NCBI RefSeq assembly: GCF_937616625.2
Contig: NC_065571.1
Span: 22,828,201 to 22,892,200, forward strand
From: Mercurialis annua
Lineage: Eukaryota; Streptophyta; Magnoliopsida; Malpighiales; Euphorbiaceae
DNA: 64,000 nucleotides
Direction: 5' to 3'
Shown: positions 24,047-38,420 of the stretch, piece by piece
Position numbering within the stretch: position 1 is the stretch's first letter
How the letters are laid out: the number at the start of each line of letters is the position of its first letter
Program-made: the position numbers and the translations under genes
Notes under the pieces: generated by a model
Told to the model about the DNA's origin: nothing
Seen by the model: only the letters and a program-made list of their open reading frames with translations
The model's database searches: none

Positions 24047-27000
24047 ACGTTCACAAACATTACGAAACACATCCAAATGTTGCACCTTTTTAGCAATTTA
24101 AGTCAAATGTATACAAATATTACGAAACAAATCCAAACATTTCCCCATTTTAGCGATTTAAGCCAAACGTTTAAAACGTTACGAAAAAAATCCAAATGTC
24201 TCATCTTTTTATCGATTTATGCCAAACGTTTACAAACGTTACGAAACAAATCCAAACATTTCACCTTTTTAGCGATTGAAGCCAAACGTTTACAAACGTT
24301 ACGAAACGAATCCAAACGTTTCAACTTTTTAGCGATTTATGCCAAACGTTTACAAACGTTACGAAACAAATCCAAACGTTTCATCTTTTTAGTGATTGAA
24401 ACCAAACGTTTACAAAGTTACAAAACAAATCTAAACGTTTCACGTTTTTTGCGATTTAAGCCAAACGTTTAAAAACGTTATGAAACAAGTCCAAACGTTT
24501 CACCTTTTTAGCGATTCAAGGCAAATGTTAACAAACGTTATGAAACAAAACAAAACGTATGCAATGTTTCGAAAAAATCCAAGCTTTTCACCTTTTTAGC
24601 AATTTAAGCCAAACGTTTACAAACGTTAAGAAACAAATCCAAGCGTTTCACCTTATTAGCAATTTACGCAAAACGTTTACAAACGTTACGAAACAAATCC
24701 AAACATTTCATCTTTTTAGCGATTTAAGACAAACGTTTACAAACGTTACGAAACAAAACAAAACGTTTCCCCTTTTTAACAATTTAAGCCAAACGTTTAC
24801 AAACGTTACGAAACAAATCCAAACGTTTTCCCATTTTACCGATTTAAGCCAAACGTTTAAAACGTTACAAAACAAATTCAAACGTTTCCCCTTTTTAGGG
24901 ATTTAAGGCAACATTTACAAACATTACGAAACAAATCCAAATATTTCGCATTTTTACCGATTGAAGCCAAATGTTTACAAACGTTATGAAACAAATCCAA
25001 ACGTTTCCCATATTTAACAATTAAAGCCAAGCGTTTACGAACGTTACGAAACAAAACCAAGCGTATCACCTTTTTAGCAATTTATGCCAAACATTTACAA
25101 ACATAGCAAAACAAATCAAAGCGTTTCAAGTTTTTGGCGATTGAAGGCAAACGTTTACAAACGTTACGAAACAAATCCAAGCGTTTCATCTTTTTAACAA
25201 TTTATGCCAAACGTTTACAAACGTTACGAAACAAATTCAAATGTTTCACCTTTTTAGCGATTTAAGCCAAACGTTTACAAACGTTATTAAACAAATCCAA
25301 ACGTTACACCTTTTTAGCAATTTAACCCAAACATTTACAAAGGTTAAGAAACAAATTCAAATATTTCACCTTATTAGCAATTTAAGCCAAACGTTTGCAA
25401 ACGTTACAAAACAAATCCAAGCGTTTCACCTTTTTAGCAATATAACCCAAATGTTTACAAACGTTACGAAACAAATCCAAACGTTTCCCATATTTACCAA
25501 TTTAAGCCAAACGTTTACAAACGTTACGAAACAAAACCAAGCGTATCACCTTTTTAGCAATTTATGGCAAACATTTACAGACGTAACAAAACAAATCAAA
25601 GCGTTTCACCTTTTTAGCAATTGAAGGCAAACGTTTACAAACGTTACGAAACAAATCAAAGCGTTTAACCTTTTAAACAATTTATGCCAAACGTTTACAA
25701 CAGTTACGAATCAAATACAAATGTTTCACCTTTTTAGCAATTTATGCCAAACGTTTACAAATGTTATGAAACAAATCCAAACGTTGCACCTATTTAGCAA
25801 TTTAAGCCAAACATTTACAAAGGTTAAGAAACAAATTCAAATATTTCAACTTATTAGCAATTTAAGCCATACGTTTGCAAACGTTACGAAACAAATCCAA
25901 GCGTTTCAAATTTTTAGCGATTTAAGCTAAACGTTCACAAACATTACGAAACACATCCAAATGTTGCACCTTTTTAGCAATTTAAGTCAAATGTATACAA
26001 ATATTACGAAATAAATCCAAACATTTCCCCATTTTAGCGATTTAAGCCAAACGTTTAAAACGTTACGAAAAAAATCCAAATGTCTCATCTTTTTATCGAT
26101 TTATGCCAAACGTTTACAAACGTTACGAAACAAATCCAAACATTTCACCTTTTTAGCGATTGAAGCCAAACGTTTACAAACGTTACGAAACGAATCCAAA
26201 CGTTTCAACTTTTTAGCGATATATGCCAAACGTTTACAAACGTTACGAAACAAATCCAAACGTTTCATCTTTTTAGTGATTGAAACCAAACGTTTACAAA
26301 GTTACAAAACAAATCTAAACGTTTCACGTTTTTTGCGATTTAAGCCAAACGTTTAAAAACGTTATGAAACAAGTCCAAACGTTTCACCTTTTTAGCGATT
26401 CAAGGCAAATGTTAACAAATGTTATGAAACAAAACAAAACGTATACAATGTTTCGAAAAAATCCAAGCATTTCACCTTTTTAGCAATTTAAGCCAAACGT
26501 TTACAAACGTTAAGAAACAAATCCAAGCGTTTCACCTTATTAGCAATTTACGCAAAACGTTTACAAACGTTACGAAACAAATCCAAACATTTCATCTTTT
26601 TAGCGATTTAAGACAAACGTTTACAAACGTTACGAAACAAAACAAAACGTTTCCCCTTTTTAACAATTTAAGCCAAACGTTTACAAACGTTACGAAACAA
26701 ATCCAAACGTTTTCCCATTTTACCGATTTAAGCCAAACGTTTAAAACGTTACAAAACAAATTCAAACGTTTCCCCTTTTTAGATATTTAAGGCAACATTT
26801 ACAAACATTACGAAACAAATCCAAATATTTCGCATTTTTACCGATTGAAGCCAAATGTTTACAAACGTTACGAAACAAATCCAAACGTTTCCCATATTTA
26901 ACAATTAAAGCCAAACGTTTACGAACGTTACGAAACAAAACCAAGCGTATCACCTTTTTAGCAATTTATGCCAAACATTTACAAACATAACAAAACAAAT

Positions 27001-27818
27001 CAAAGCGTTTCAAGTTTTTGGCGATTGAAGGCAAACATTTACAAACGTTACGAAACAAATCCAAGCGTTTCATCTTTTTAACAATTTATGCCAAACGTTT
27101 ACAAACGTTACGAAACAAATTCAAATGTTTCACCTTTTTAGCGATTTAAGCCAAACGTTTACAAACGTTATGAAACAAATCCAAACGTTGCACCTTTTTA
27201 GCAATTTAACCCAAACATTTACAAAGGTTAAGAAACAAATTCAAATATTTCACCTTATTAGCAATTTAAGCCAAACGTTTGCAAACGTTACAAAACAAAT
27301 CCAAGCGTTTCACCTTTTTAGCAATATAACCCAAATGTTTACAAACGTTACGAAACAAATCCAAACGTTTCCCATATTTACCAATTTAAGCCAAACGTTT
27401 ACAAACGTTACGAAACAAAACCAAGCGTATCACCTTTTTAGCAATTTATGGCAAACATTTATAGACGTAACAAAACAAATCAAAGCGTTTCACCTTTTTA
27501 GCAATTGAAGGCAAACGTTTACAAACGTTACGAAACAAATCAAAGCGTTTGACCTTTTAAACAATTTATGCCAAACGTTTACAACAGTTACGAATCAAAT
27601 ACAAATGTTTCACCTTTTTAGCAATTTATGCCAAACGTTTACAAATGTTATGAAACAAATCCAAACGTTGCACCTATTTAGCAATTTAAGCCAAACATTT
27701 ACAAAGGTTAAGAAACAAATTCAAATATTTCAACTTATTAGCAATTTAAGCCATACGTTTGCAAACGTTACGAAACAAATCCAAGCGTTTCAAATTTTTA
27801 GCGATTTAAGCTAAACGT
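24047..27818. repeat. Recent 1,884-bp tandem duplication in satellite
   Basis: About 24047-25930 and 25931-27814 match at a constant offset of 1,884 with very few differences. Both contain the rare GTTCACAAACATTACG monomer at the left edge (24049 and 25933 regions), the GCAATG or ACAATG marker, and the same deleted monomers. Each copy is a multi-monomer higher-order unit. Confidence 0.82.
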
Positions 27819-29149
27819 TCACAAACGTTACGAAACAAATCAAACCAAGCGTTTCACCTTTTTAGCAATTTAAGCCAAACGTTTACAAACATTACAAAAC
27901 AAATTCAGGCGTTTCTCCTTTTTAGCAATATAAGCCAAACGTTTACAAACGTTAGGAAACAAATCCAAGTGTTTCAAATTTTTAGCGATTTAAGCTAAAC
28001 GTTTACAAACGTTACGAAACAAATCAAACCAAGGGTTTCACCTTTTTAGAAATTTAAGCCAAACGTTTACAAACATTACAAAACAAATCCAGGCGTTTCT
28101 CCTTTTTAGCAATATAAGCCAAACGTTTACAAACGTTAGGAAATAAATCCAAGTGTTTCACCTTTTTAGCAATTTAAGCCAGACATTTACAAACGTTACG
28201 AAACAAATCCAAACGTTGCACCTTTTTAGAAATTTAAGTCAAATTTATAAAAATATTAGAAACAAATCCAAACATTTCCCCATTTTAGCGATTTAAGCCA
28301 AACTTTTAAAATGTTACGAAACAAATCCAAATGTCTCACCTTTTTAGCGATTTATGCCAAACGTTTATAAAAGTTACGAAACAAATCCAAAAGTTCCACC
28401 TTTTTAGCGATTGAAGCCAAACATTTACAAATGTTACGAAACAAATCCAAACGTTTAAAAACGTTACGAAACAAATCCAAACGTTAACAAACGATAAGAA
28501 ACGAAACCAAACGTTTCCAAACGTTACGAAACAAATCCAAGCGTTTCCCCTTTTTAGCAATTTAAGCCATACGTTTCCAAACGTTACGAAACAAATCCAA
28601 GCATTTCACCATTTTAGCAATTTAAGCAAAACGTTTACAAATGTTCTGAAACAAATCCAAGTGTTTCACCTTTTTAGTAATTTAAGCAAAACGTTTACAA
28701 ACGTTTCGAAACAAATCCAGCGTTTCACCTTTTGGCAATTTAAGCCAAACGTTTACAAACGATACGAAACAAAACAAATGTTTCACCTTTTTAAGAATTT
28801 AACCCAAACATTTACAAACATTACGAAACAAATCCAAACGTTTCCCCATTTTAGCGATTTAAGCCAAACGTTTATAATATTACGAAACAAATCCAAATGT
28901 TTAACCTTTTTAGCGATTTATGCCAAACGTTTACAAACGTTACGAAACAAATCCAAGCGTTTCATCTTTTTAGTGATTGAAGCCAAACGTTTACAAACGT
29001 TACAAAACAAATCCAAACGTTTCACCTTTTTAGCGATTTAAGCAAAACGTTTAAAAACGTTACGAAACAAGTCCAAACGTTTCACCTTTTTAGCGATTCA
29101 AGCCAAATGTTAACAAATGTTACGAAACAAAACCAAACGTATACAATGT

Positions 29150-32100
29150 TTCGAAAAAATCCAAGCGTTTCACCTTTTTAGCAATTTAAGACAAACGTTT
29201 ACAAATGTTATGCAACAAATCCAAGCATTTTACTTTTTCAGTAATTAAAGAAAAACGTGTACAAACATTACGAAACATAACCAAACGTTTAAAAAACGTT
29301 ACGAAACAACTCCAAGTGTTTCAACTTTTTAGCAATTTAAGCCAAACGTTTACAAACGTTAAGAAACAAATCCAAGCGTTTCACCTTTTTAGCAATTTAC
29401 GCAAAACGTTTACAAACGTTATGAAACAAAACAAAACGTTTCACCTTTTTAGTAATTTAAGCCAAACGTTACGAAACAAATCCAAACGTTTTCCCATTTT
29501 ACCGATTTAAGCCAAACGTTTACAAACGTTATGAAACAAATCCAAACGTTTCCCATTTTTAGCGATTGAAGCCAAACGTTTACAAACATTAAGAAACAAA
29601 TCCAAACGTTTCCCATATTTAACAATTTAAGCCAATACAAACGTTACGAAACAAAACCAAGCGTATCACCTTTTTAGCAATTTATGCCAAACATTTACAA
29701 ACGTAACAAAACAAATCCAAGGGTTTCACCTTTTCAGCAATTGAAGGCAAACGTTTACAAACGTTACGAAACAAATCCAAGCGTTTCACCTTTTTAACAA
29801 TTTATGCCAAACGTTTATAAATGTTACGAAACAAATCCAAATGTTTCACCTTTTTAGCGATTTAAGCCAAACGTTTACAAACGTTATGAAACAAATCCAA
29901 TCGTTGCACCTTTTTAGTAATTTAAGCCAAACATTTACAAAGATTAAGAAAAAATTCAAATATTTCACCTTATTAACAATTTATGCCAAACGTTTGCAAA
30001 CGTTACGAAACAATTCCAAGCTTTTCACCTTTTTAGCAATAGAAGCAAAACGTTTACAAACGTTACGAAAAAAATCCAAGCATTTCACCTTTTTGGCAAT
30101 TTGAGCCAAACATTTACAAACTATACGAAACAAATCCAAATGTTTCAAATTTTTAGCGATTTAAGCTAAACGTTTACAAACGTTACGAAACAAATCAAAC
30201 CAAGTGTTTCACCTTTTTAGCAATTTAAGTCAAACGTTTACAAACATTACAAAACAAATCCATGCGTTTCTCCTTTTTAGCAATATAAGACTGACATTTA
30301 CAAACGTTACGAAACAAATCCAAACGTTTCACATTTTTAGCGATTTAAGTTAAATGTTTACAAACGTTACGAAACAAATTAAACCAAGCGTTTCACCTTT
30401 TTCGCAGTTTAAGCCAAACGTTTACAAACATTACAAAAATAATCCAAGCGTTTCTCCTTTTTAGAAATTTAAGTGAAACGTTTAGAAACGTTATGAAATA
30501 AATCCAAGCGTTTCACCTTTTTAGCAATTTAAGCCAAATGTTTACAATCGTTACGAAACAAATCCAAACGTGTCACTTTTTTAGTGATTTAAGCCAAACG
30601 TTTACAAAAGTTACGAAACAAATCCAAACGTTGCACATTTTTAGCAATTTAAGCCAAACATTTACAAAGGTTAAGAAACAAATTCAAATATTTCACCTTA
30701 TCAGTATTTTTAGCCAAACGTTTACAGACTTTTCAAAACAAATCCAAGCGTTTCACCTTTTTAGCAATATAAGCCAAACGTTTACAAATTTTACGAAACA
30801 CATCCAAACGTTTCACCTTTCTAGCAATTTAAGCCTAACGTTTACAAACGTTACGAAACAAATTTAAACGTTTCACCTATTTCGCGATTTAAGCCAAACG
30901 TTGACAAACGTCATGAACAAATCCAAACATTTCACCTTTTTAGCGATTTAAGCCAAACGTTTACAAACGTTACGAAACAAATCCAAATGTTTCACATTTT
31001 TAGCGATTTATACCAAACGTTTACAAACGTTAAGGAACAAATCCAAACGTTTCACCTTTTTAGAGATTTAAGCCAAACGTTTACAAACGTTACGAAACAA
31101 ATACAAATGTTTCACCTTTTTAGAGATTTAGGCCGAACCTTTACAAACGTTACGAAACAAATTCAAACGTTGCACCTTTTTAGCGATTTAAGCCAAACGC
31201 TTACTAACGTCACGAAACAAATCCAAATGTTTCACCTTTTTAGAAAATTAAGCCAAACGTTTACAAACGTTACGCAACAAATTTAAACGTTTCGCCTATT
31301 TAGCGATATAAGCCAAACGTTGACAAAAGTTACGAAACAAATCCAAACGTTTCCCCTTTTAGCGATTTAAGCCAAACGTTTACAAACGTTACGAAACAAA
31401 TCCAAACGTTTACAAACGTTACGAAACAAATCCAACGTTTCACCTTTTTAGAGATTTAAGCCAAACGTTTACAAACGTTACGAAACAAATCAAAACGTTT
31501 CCCCTTATTAGCGATTTAGGCCAAACGTTTACAAACGTTGCGAAACAAATTCAAACGTTTCACCTTTTTAGCGATTTAAGCCAATTGTTTACAAACGTTA
31601 GGAAACAAATCCAAACGTTTCACCTTTTTAGTGATTTAGGCCAAACGTTTATTAACGTTACGAAGCAAATCCATACGTTTCACCTTTTTAGCAAATTAAG
31701 CCAAACGTTTACAAATGTTACGAAATAAATTTAAACGTTTCCCCTATTTAGCGATTTAAGCCAAACGTTGACAAAATTTATGAAACAAATCCAAACGTTT
31801 CACCTTTTTAGCGATTTAAGCCAAACATTTACAAACATTACGAAACAAATCCAAACGTTTCACCTTTTTAGCGATTTAGGCCAAACATGTACAAACGTTA
31901 CGAAATAAATCCAACATTTCACCTTTTTAGCGATTTAAGCCAAACATTTACAATAGTTACGAAACAAATCCAAACATTTCCCCTTATTAGCGATTTAGGT
32001 CAAACATTTACAAACGTTACGAATCCAATTCAAACGTTTCCCCTTTTTAACGATATAAGCCAATCGTTTACAAATGTTACGAAACAAATCCAAACGTTTC

Positions 32101-35100
32101 ACCTTTTTAGCAATTGAGGCTAAACGTTTATAAACGTTACGAAGCAAATTCAAACGTTTCACATTTTTAGCGATTTAAGACAAACATTTACAAACCTTAC
32201 GAAACAAATCTAAACGTTTCACCTTTTTAGCGAATTAAGCCAAATGTTTACAAACGTTACGAAAAAAACCAAATATTTAAAACTTTACGAAACAAGTATA
32301 TACGTTTCACATTTTTAGCGATTTAAGCCAAATATTTACAAATGTTATGAAACAAAACCTAGAGTTTCACCTTTTAGCAATTTAAGACAAACGTTTACAA
32401 ACATTACAAAACAAATCCAAGCATTTCACCTTTTTAGCAATTGAAGCCAAACATTTACAAACGTTACGAAAAAAATCCAAGCGTTTCACCTTTTTAGCGA
32501 TTTAAGCCAAATTTTTACAAACGTTACGAAACAAAACCAAACATTTCACCTTTTTAACAATTTAAGGCAAACTTTATGAAACAAATCCAAAAGTTTCACC
32601 TTTTTAGCGATTTAAGTCAAACGTTTCACCTTTTTAGCGATTTAAGCCAAACGTTGACAAATGTTTCGAAACAAATCCAAATGTTTCACCTTTTTAGCGA
32701 TTTAAGCCAAACATTTACAAACTTTACGAAACAAATCCAAACATTTCACCTTTTTAGCGATTTAAGTCAAACGTTTACAAATGTTACGAAATTAATCCAA
32801 ACGTTTTCCCATTTTACCGATATAAGCCACACGTTTAAAATGTTACAAAACAAATCCAAACGTTTCACCTATTTAGAGATTTAAGCCAAACTTTTACAAA
32901 CGTTACGAAACAAATCCAAACGTTTCACATTATTAGCGATTGAAGTCAAACGTTTACAAATGTTACGAAACAAATCCAAACGTTTCCCATATTTAACAAT
33001 TTAAGCCAAACATTTACAAACGTTACGAAACAAATCCAAGTGTTTCACCTTATTAGCAATTTAAGCCAAACGTTTACAAACGTTAAGAAACAAATCCAAG
33101 CGTTTCACCTTTTTAGCAATTTAAGCAAAACGCTTACAAAGAATATGAAATAAATCCAAATGTTTCACCTTTTTAGCGATTTAAGACAAGCGTTTACAAA
33201 CGTTATGAAACAAAGCCAAACGTTTCACCTTTTTAGCGATTTAAGACAAACGTTTAAAAAATTACAAAACAAATCCAAACGTTTCCCCTTTTTAGAGATT
33301 TAAGCCAAACGTTACAAACGTTACAAAACAAATCCAAACATTTCATATTTTTAGCCATTTAAGCCAAACGTTTACAAACGTTACGAAACAAAACCAAGCG
33401 TTTCATGTTTTTAGCAATTTAAGGCAAACATTTACAAACGTAACGAAACAAATCCAAGCTTTTCACGTTTTTAGCAATTTAAGGCAAACGTTTACAAACG
33501 TTACCAAACAAATCCAAGCGTTTCACCTTTTTAGTAATTTATGCCAAACGTTTACAAACGTTACGAAAGAAATCCAAACGTTTCACATTTTTAGCGATGT
33601 AGGCCAAAAGTTTACAAACGGTACGAAACAAATCCAAATGTTTCACCTTTTTAGTGATTTAAGCCAAATGTTTACAAACGCTACGAAACAAATCCAAACA
33701 TTTCACCGTTTTAGAAATTTAAGCCAAACATTTACAAACGCTACGAAAAAAACCAAACGTTTGACCTATTTAGTGAATTAAGCCAAACGTTGACAAACAT
33801 TACGAAACAAATCCAAACGTTTCCCCTTTTTAGCGATTTAGGCCAAACGTTTACAAACATTACGAAACAAATCCAAACGTTTCACCTTTTTACCGATTTA
33901 CGCCAAACGTTACGAAACAAGTCCAAAAGTTTCACCTTTTTAGCGATTTAAGCCAAACGTTTACAAACGTTACGAAAAAACAAAACGTTTAAAATGTTAC
34001 GAAACAAATCCGAACGTTTCACATTTTTAGCAAGCCAAAAATTTACAAACGTTACAAAACAGAAATGTTTCCCCTTTTTAGCGATTTAAGCCAAAAATTT
34101 GCAAACGTTACGAAACAAATCCAAACGTTTCACCTTTTTAGCTATTTAAGCCAAACATTTACAAAAGTTTCGAAATAAATCCAAACGTTTCGCCTTTTTA
34201 GCGATTTAAGCCAAACGTTTACAAACATTACGAAACAAATCCAAACGTTTAACCTTTTTAGCGATTTAAGCCAAACTTTTAAAAACGTTACGAAAAAAAC
34301 CCAAATGTTTCACCTTTTTAGCGATTTTAGTGAAATGTTAACAAACATTACGAAACAAAACTAAAGGTTAATAAACGTTACAAAAAAATCCAAGTGTTTC
34401 ACCTTTTTAGCAATTTAAGCTAAACATTTACAAATGTTATGAAACAAATCTAAGCATTTCACTTTTTTAGCAATTAAAGCAAAACGTTTACAAACGTAAC
34501 GAAACAAATCCAAACGTTGGGAAAGAAAAAAAAACGTTTACAAACGCTACGAACCAAATCCAAGCGTTTCACGTTTTTAGAAATTTAAGCCACACGTTTA
34601 CAAATGTTACGAAACAAATTCAAGAGTTTCACCTTTTTAGCAATTTAAGCAAAACGTTTACAAATGTTCCGAAACAAATCCAAATGTTTCACCTTTTTAG
34701 CGATTTAAGCCAAACGTTTACAAACATTACGAAACAAATCCAAACCTTCCACCTTTTTAGCAATTTAAGCCAAACATTTACAAAGGTTAAAGAAACAAAT
34801 TCATATATTTTGCCTCATTAGCAATTTAAGCCAAACGTTTGCAAACGTTACGAAACAAATCCAAGCGTTTCACCTTTTTAACAATATAAGCCAAACATTT
34901 TCAAACGTTACGAAACAAATCCAAGTGTTTCACCTTTTTAGCAATTTAAGTCAAACATTTACAAACTTTATAAAACAAATTTAAATGTCTCATATTTTTA
35001 GCGATTTAAGCCAAACGTTTACAAACGTTACGAAACAAATTAAACCAAGCGTTTCACCTTTTTAGCAATTTAAGCCAAACGTTTACAAACATTACAAAAC

Positions 35101-38100
35101 AAATCCAAGCGTTTCTCCAATTTAGCAATTTAAGCCAAACGTTTACAAACGTTACGAAACAAACCCAAACGTTTCACCTTTTTAACAATTTAAGCCAAAC
35201 GTTTACAAACGTTGCAAAACAAAACCAAACATTTCACCTTTTTAACAATTTAAGGCAAACTTTACGAAACAAATCCAAACGTTTCACCCTTTTAGCGATT
35301 TAAGCCAAACGTTTCCCCTTTTTAGCGATTTAAGCCAAACGTTGACAAATGTTTCGAAACAAATCCAAATGTTTCACCTTTTTAGCGATTTAAGCAAACG
35401 TTTATAAACTTTACGAAACAAATCCAAACGTTTCCCCTTTTTAGCGATTTAAGCCAAACGTTTGCAAACGTTACGAAATTAATCCAAACGTTTAAAATGT
35501 TACGAAACCCTTTTTAGGAATTTAACCAAACGTTTACAAACGTTACGAAACAAACGTTTACTAAAGCCAAACGTTTCACCTTTTTAGCGATTTAAGCCAA
35601 ACGTTTACAAACGTTAAGAAACAAATCCAAATGTTTCACCTTTTTAGCGATTTAAAATAAAAGTTTACTAAAGATATGAAACAAATCCAAATGTTTCACC
35701 TTTTTAGCTAGCCATTTAAGCCAAACGTTTACAAACGTTAAGAAACAAAACGTTTAAAACATTACGAAACAAATCAAAACGTTTCACATTTTTAGCGATT
35801 TAAGCCAAACGTTTACAAACGTTACGAAACAAAACCAAGCGTTTCACCTTTTTAGTAATTTAAGCCAAATGTTTATTAACATTACAATGCAAATCCAAAC
35901 GTTTTACCTTTTAAGCAATTTAAGCCAAATGTTTACAAACGTTACGAAAGAAATCCAAGCGTTTCACCTTTTCAGCAATATAAGCCAAATGTTTAAAAAC
36001 GTTCCGAAAAAAATCTAAACAATTCACCTTTTTTGAGATTTAAGACAAACGTTTAGAAATGATACGAAGCAAATTCAAACGTTTCACCTTTTATTAGCGA
36101 TTTAAGCCAAACGTTTACAAACATTACAAAACAAATCCAAACGTTACGAAAGAAAACCAAACGTTTACAAACTTTACGAAACGAATCCAAACGTTCCACC
36201 TTTTTATCGATTTAATCTAAACGTTTACAAACGTTTCGAAACTAATCCAAACATTTCACCTTTATAACGATTTAAACCAAACGTTTACAAACATTACAAA
36301 ACAAATCCAAACGTTTCACCTTTTTAGAGATTTAAGTCAAACGTTTACAAACGTTACGAAACAAATACAAATGTTTCACCTTTCTAGCTATTTAAGCAAA
36401 ACATTTACAAACGTTTCGAAACAAATCTAAACGTTTTCCCATTTTCGCGATTTAAGCCAAAAGTTTAAAACATTACAAAACAAATTCAAACGTTTCACCT
36501 TTTTAGAGATTTAAGCCAAACGTTTATAAACGTTACAAAAAAAATCCAAACGTTTACTTTTTTTAGCGATTTAAGCCAAACATTTCAAAACGTTGCGAAA
36601 CAAATCCAAACGTTTCACCTTTTTTGCGATTTTAGCCAAATGTTAACAAACATTACGAAACAAAACTAAACGTTTACAAATAATCCGAAACAAATCCAAG
36701 CGTTTCACGTTTTTTGCAATTAAAGCAAAACGTTTACAAATTTTATGAAACAAATCCAAGTGTTTCACTTGTTTAGCAATTAAAGCAAAACGTTTACAAA
36801 CGTTACGAAACAAATCCAAGAGCTTCACCTTATTCGAAATATAAGCCGAACATTTCACCTTTTTAGCGTTTTAAGCCAAACGTTTACAAATGTTACGAAA
36901 CAAATCCAAATGTTGCACCTTTTTAGCAATTTAAGTCAAAAGTATACAAATATTACGAAACAAATCCAAACATTTCCCCATTTTAGCGATTTAAGCCAAA
37001 CATTTAAAACATTACGAAACAAATCCAAATGTCTCATCTTTTTAGCGATTTATGCCAAACGTTTACAAAAGTTACGAAACAAATCCAAAAATTTCACCTT
37101 TTTAGCGATTGAAGTCAAACGTTTACATTACGAAACAAATCCAAACGTTTCAACTTTTTAGCGATTTAAGCCAAACGTTTAAAAACGTTACAAAACAAAT
37201 CCAAACGTTAACAAACGATACGAAACAAAACCAAACGTTTCCAAACGTTACGAAACAAATCCAAGCGTTTCTCCTTTTTAGCAATATAAGCCAAACGTTT
37301 ACAAACGTTACGAAAAAAATCCAAGCGTTTCACTTTTTTAGCAATTTAAGCAAAACGTTTACAAATGTTCCGAAACAAATCCAAGTATTTCACCTTTTTA
37401 GTAATTTAAGAAAAACGTTTACAAACTTTTTGATACAAATTCAAGCGTTTCACTTTTTTTAGCAATTTAAGCCAAACGTTTACAAATGTTACGAAAGAAA
37501 TTCAATGTTTCACCTTTTCAGCGATTTAAGCCGAAAGTTTACAAACGATATAAAACAAAACAAATGTTTCACCTTTTTAGGAATTTAGGCCAAACATTTA
37601 CAAACATTACGAAACAAATCCAAACGGTTCCCCATTTTAGCGATTTAAGCCAAACGTTTATAACGTTACGAAACAAATTCAAATGTTTCACCTTTTTGGC
37701 GATTTATGCCAAACGTTTACAAACGTTACGAAACAAATCCAAACGTTTCATCTTTTTAGGAATTGAAGCCAAACGTTTACAAAAGTTACAAAACAAATCC
37801 AAACGTTTAACCTTTTTAGTGATTTAAGCCAAAAGTTTAAAAACGTTACGAAACAAGTCCAAACGTTTCACCTTTTTAGCGATTCAAGCCAAATGTTAAC
37901 AAACGTTACGAAACAAAACCAAACGTGCACAATGTTTCGAAAAAATCGAAGCGTTTCACCTTTGTAGTAATTTAAGACAAACGTTTACAAAGGTTATGAA
38001 ACAAATCCAAGCGTTTTACTTTTTTAGCAATTTAAGCCAAACGTTTACAAACGTTAAGAAACAAATCCAAGCTTTAACAAACGATACGAAACAAATCTAA

Positions 38101-38420
38101 ACGTTTCCAAACGTTACGAAACAAATCCAAGCGTTTCCCCTTTTTAGCAATTTAAGCCAAACGTTTACAAACGTTACGAAACAAATCCAAGTGTTTCACC
38201 TTTTTAGCAATTTAAGCCAAACGTTTACAAACATTAAGAAACAAATCCAAGCGTTTCACCTTTTTAGCAATTTACGCAAAACATTTACAAATGTTACGAA
38301 ACAAATCCAAACATTTCATCTTTTTAGCGATTTAAGACAAACGTTTACAAAAGTTACGAAACAAAACAAAACGTTTAAAATGTTACAAAATAAATTCAAA
38401 CGTGTCACCTTTTTAGAGAT
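29150..38420. repeat. Heterogeneous part of block A
   Basis: The 60-base monomers continue but the higher-order marker is lost until 37929. Half-unit changes are frequent (for example 31374-31411 and 32589-32626), as are short or truncated monomers (31371-31445, 34010-34060, 35480-35580, 36110-36160). AGCGA-type monomers predominate in 30.9-32.3 kb. This suggests older or less recently homogenised array. Part of 28.0-28.3 kb just before it matches 19.68-19.99 kb at an offset of 8,330. Confidence 0.75.
38416..38420. repeat. Target-site duplication, left copy (GAGAT)
   Basis: GAGAT directly before the LTR start, matching 41375-41379. Joining the flanks across one copy restores an ordinary monomer (TTTTTAGAGATTTAAGCC). 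Confidence 0.92.

Larger units (their letters stand above)
14148..29150. repeat. Higher-order repeat domain in block A (unit about 1.8-2.7 kb)
   Basis: A non-monomeric marker, (A/G)CAATGTTT(C/T)GAAAAAATC preceded by ...AACGTAT or AACGTAC, recurs at 14148, 16007, 17845, 20367, 22763, 24561, 26445 and 29143. Spacings are 1859, 1838, 2522, 2396, 1798, 1884 and 2698. Other variant monomers keep the same order between markers, for example AAGTCAAATGTATAC at about 13687, 15547, 22304, 24102 and 25986. The domain thus consists of amplified multi-monomer blocks rather than independently drifting monomers. One further marker lies at 37929. Confidence 0.8.
12347..38420. repeat. Satellite block A, 60-bp monomers, about 26 kb
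   Basis: Roughly 430 head-to-tail monomers of 60 bases, all in one orientation. Each monomer has two 30-base halves. Half 1 starts AAACGTTTACAAACGTTACG and ends AAATCC. Half 2 starts AAACGTTTCACC, runs through a T-tract (CTTTTTAGCGA) and ends TTTAAGCC. Variants include AGCAA for AGCGA, AAGCG for AAACG, a four-base insertion before the second half (AAATCAAACCAAGCG), and half-unit gains and losses. No genes are supported. One frame is open through the consensus, so ORFs made of 20-residue repeats containing TFTNVTKQIQ appear, but stops (AGCTAAACG, AAATAAATC) and indels interrupt them often. Confidence 0.97.

Noticed and set aside
12347..38420. CRISPR-like array
   Set aside because: There are no unique spacers between constant repeats. 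The whole 60-base unit is repeated contiguously for tens of kilobases next to plant retrotransposons.
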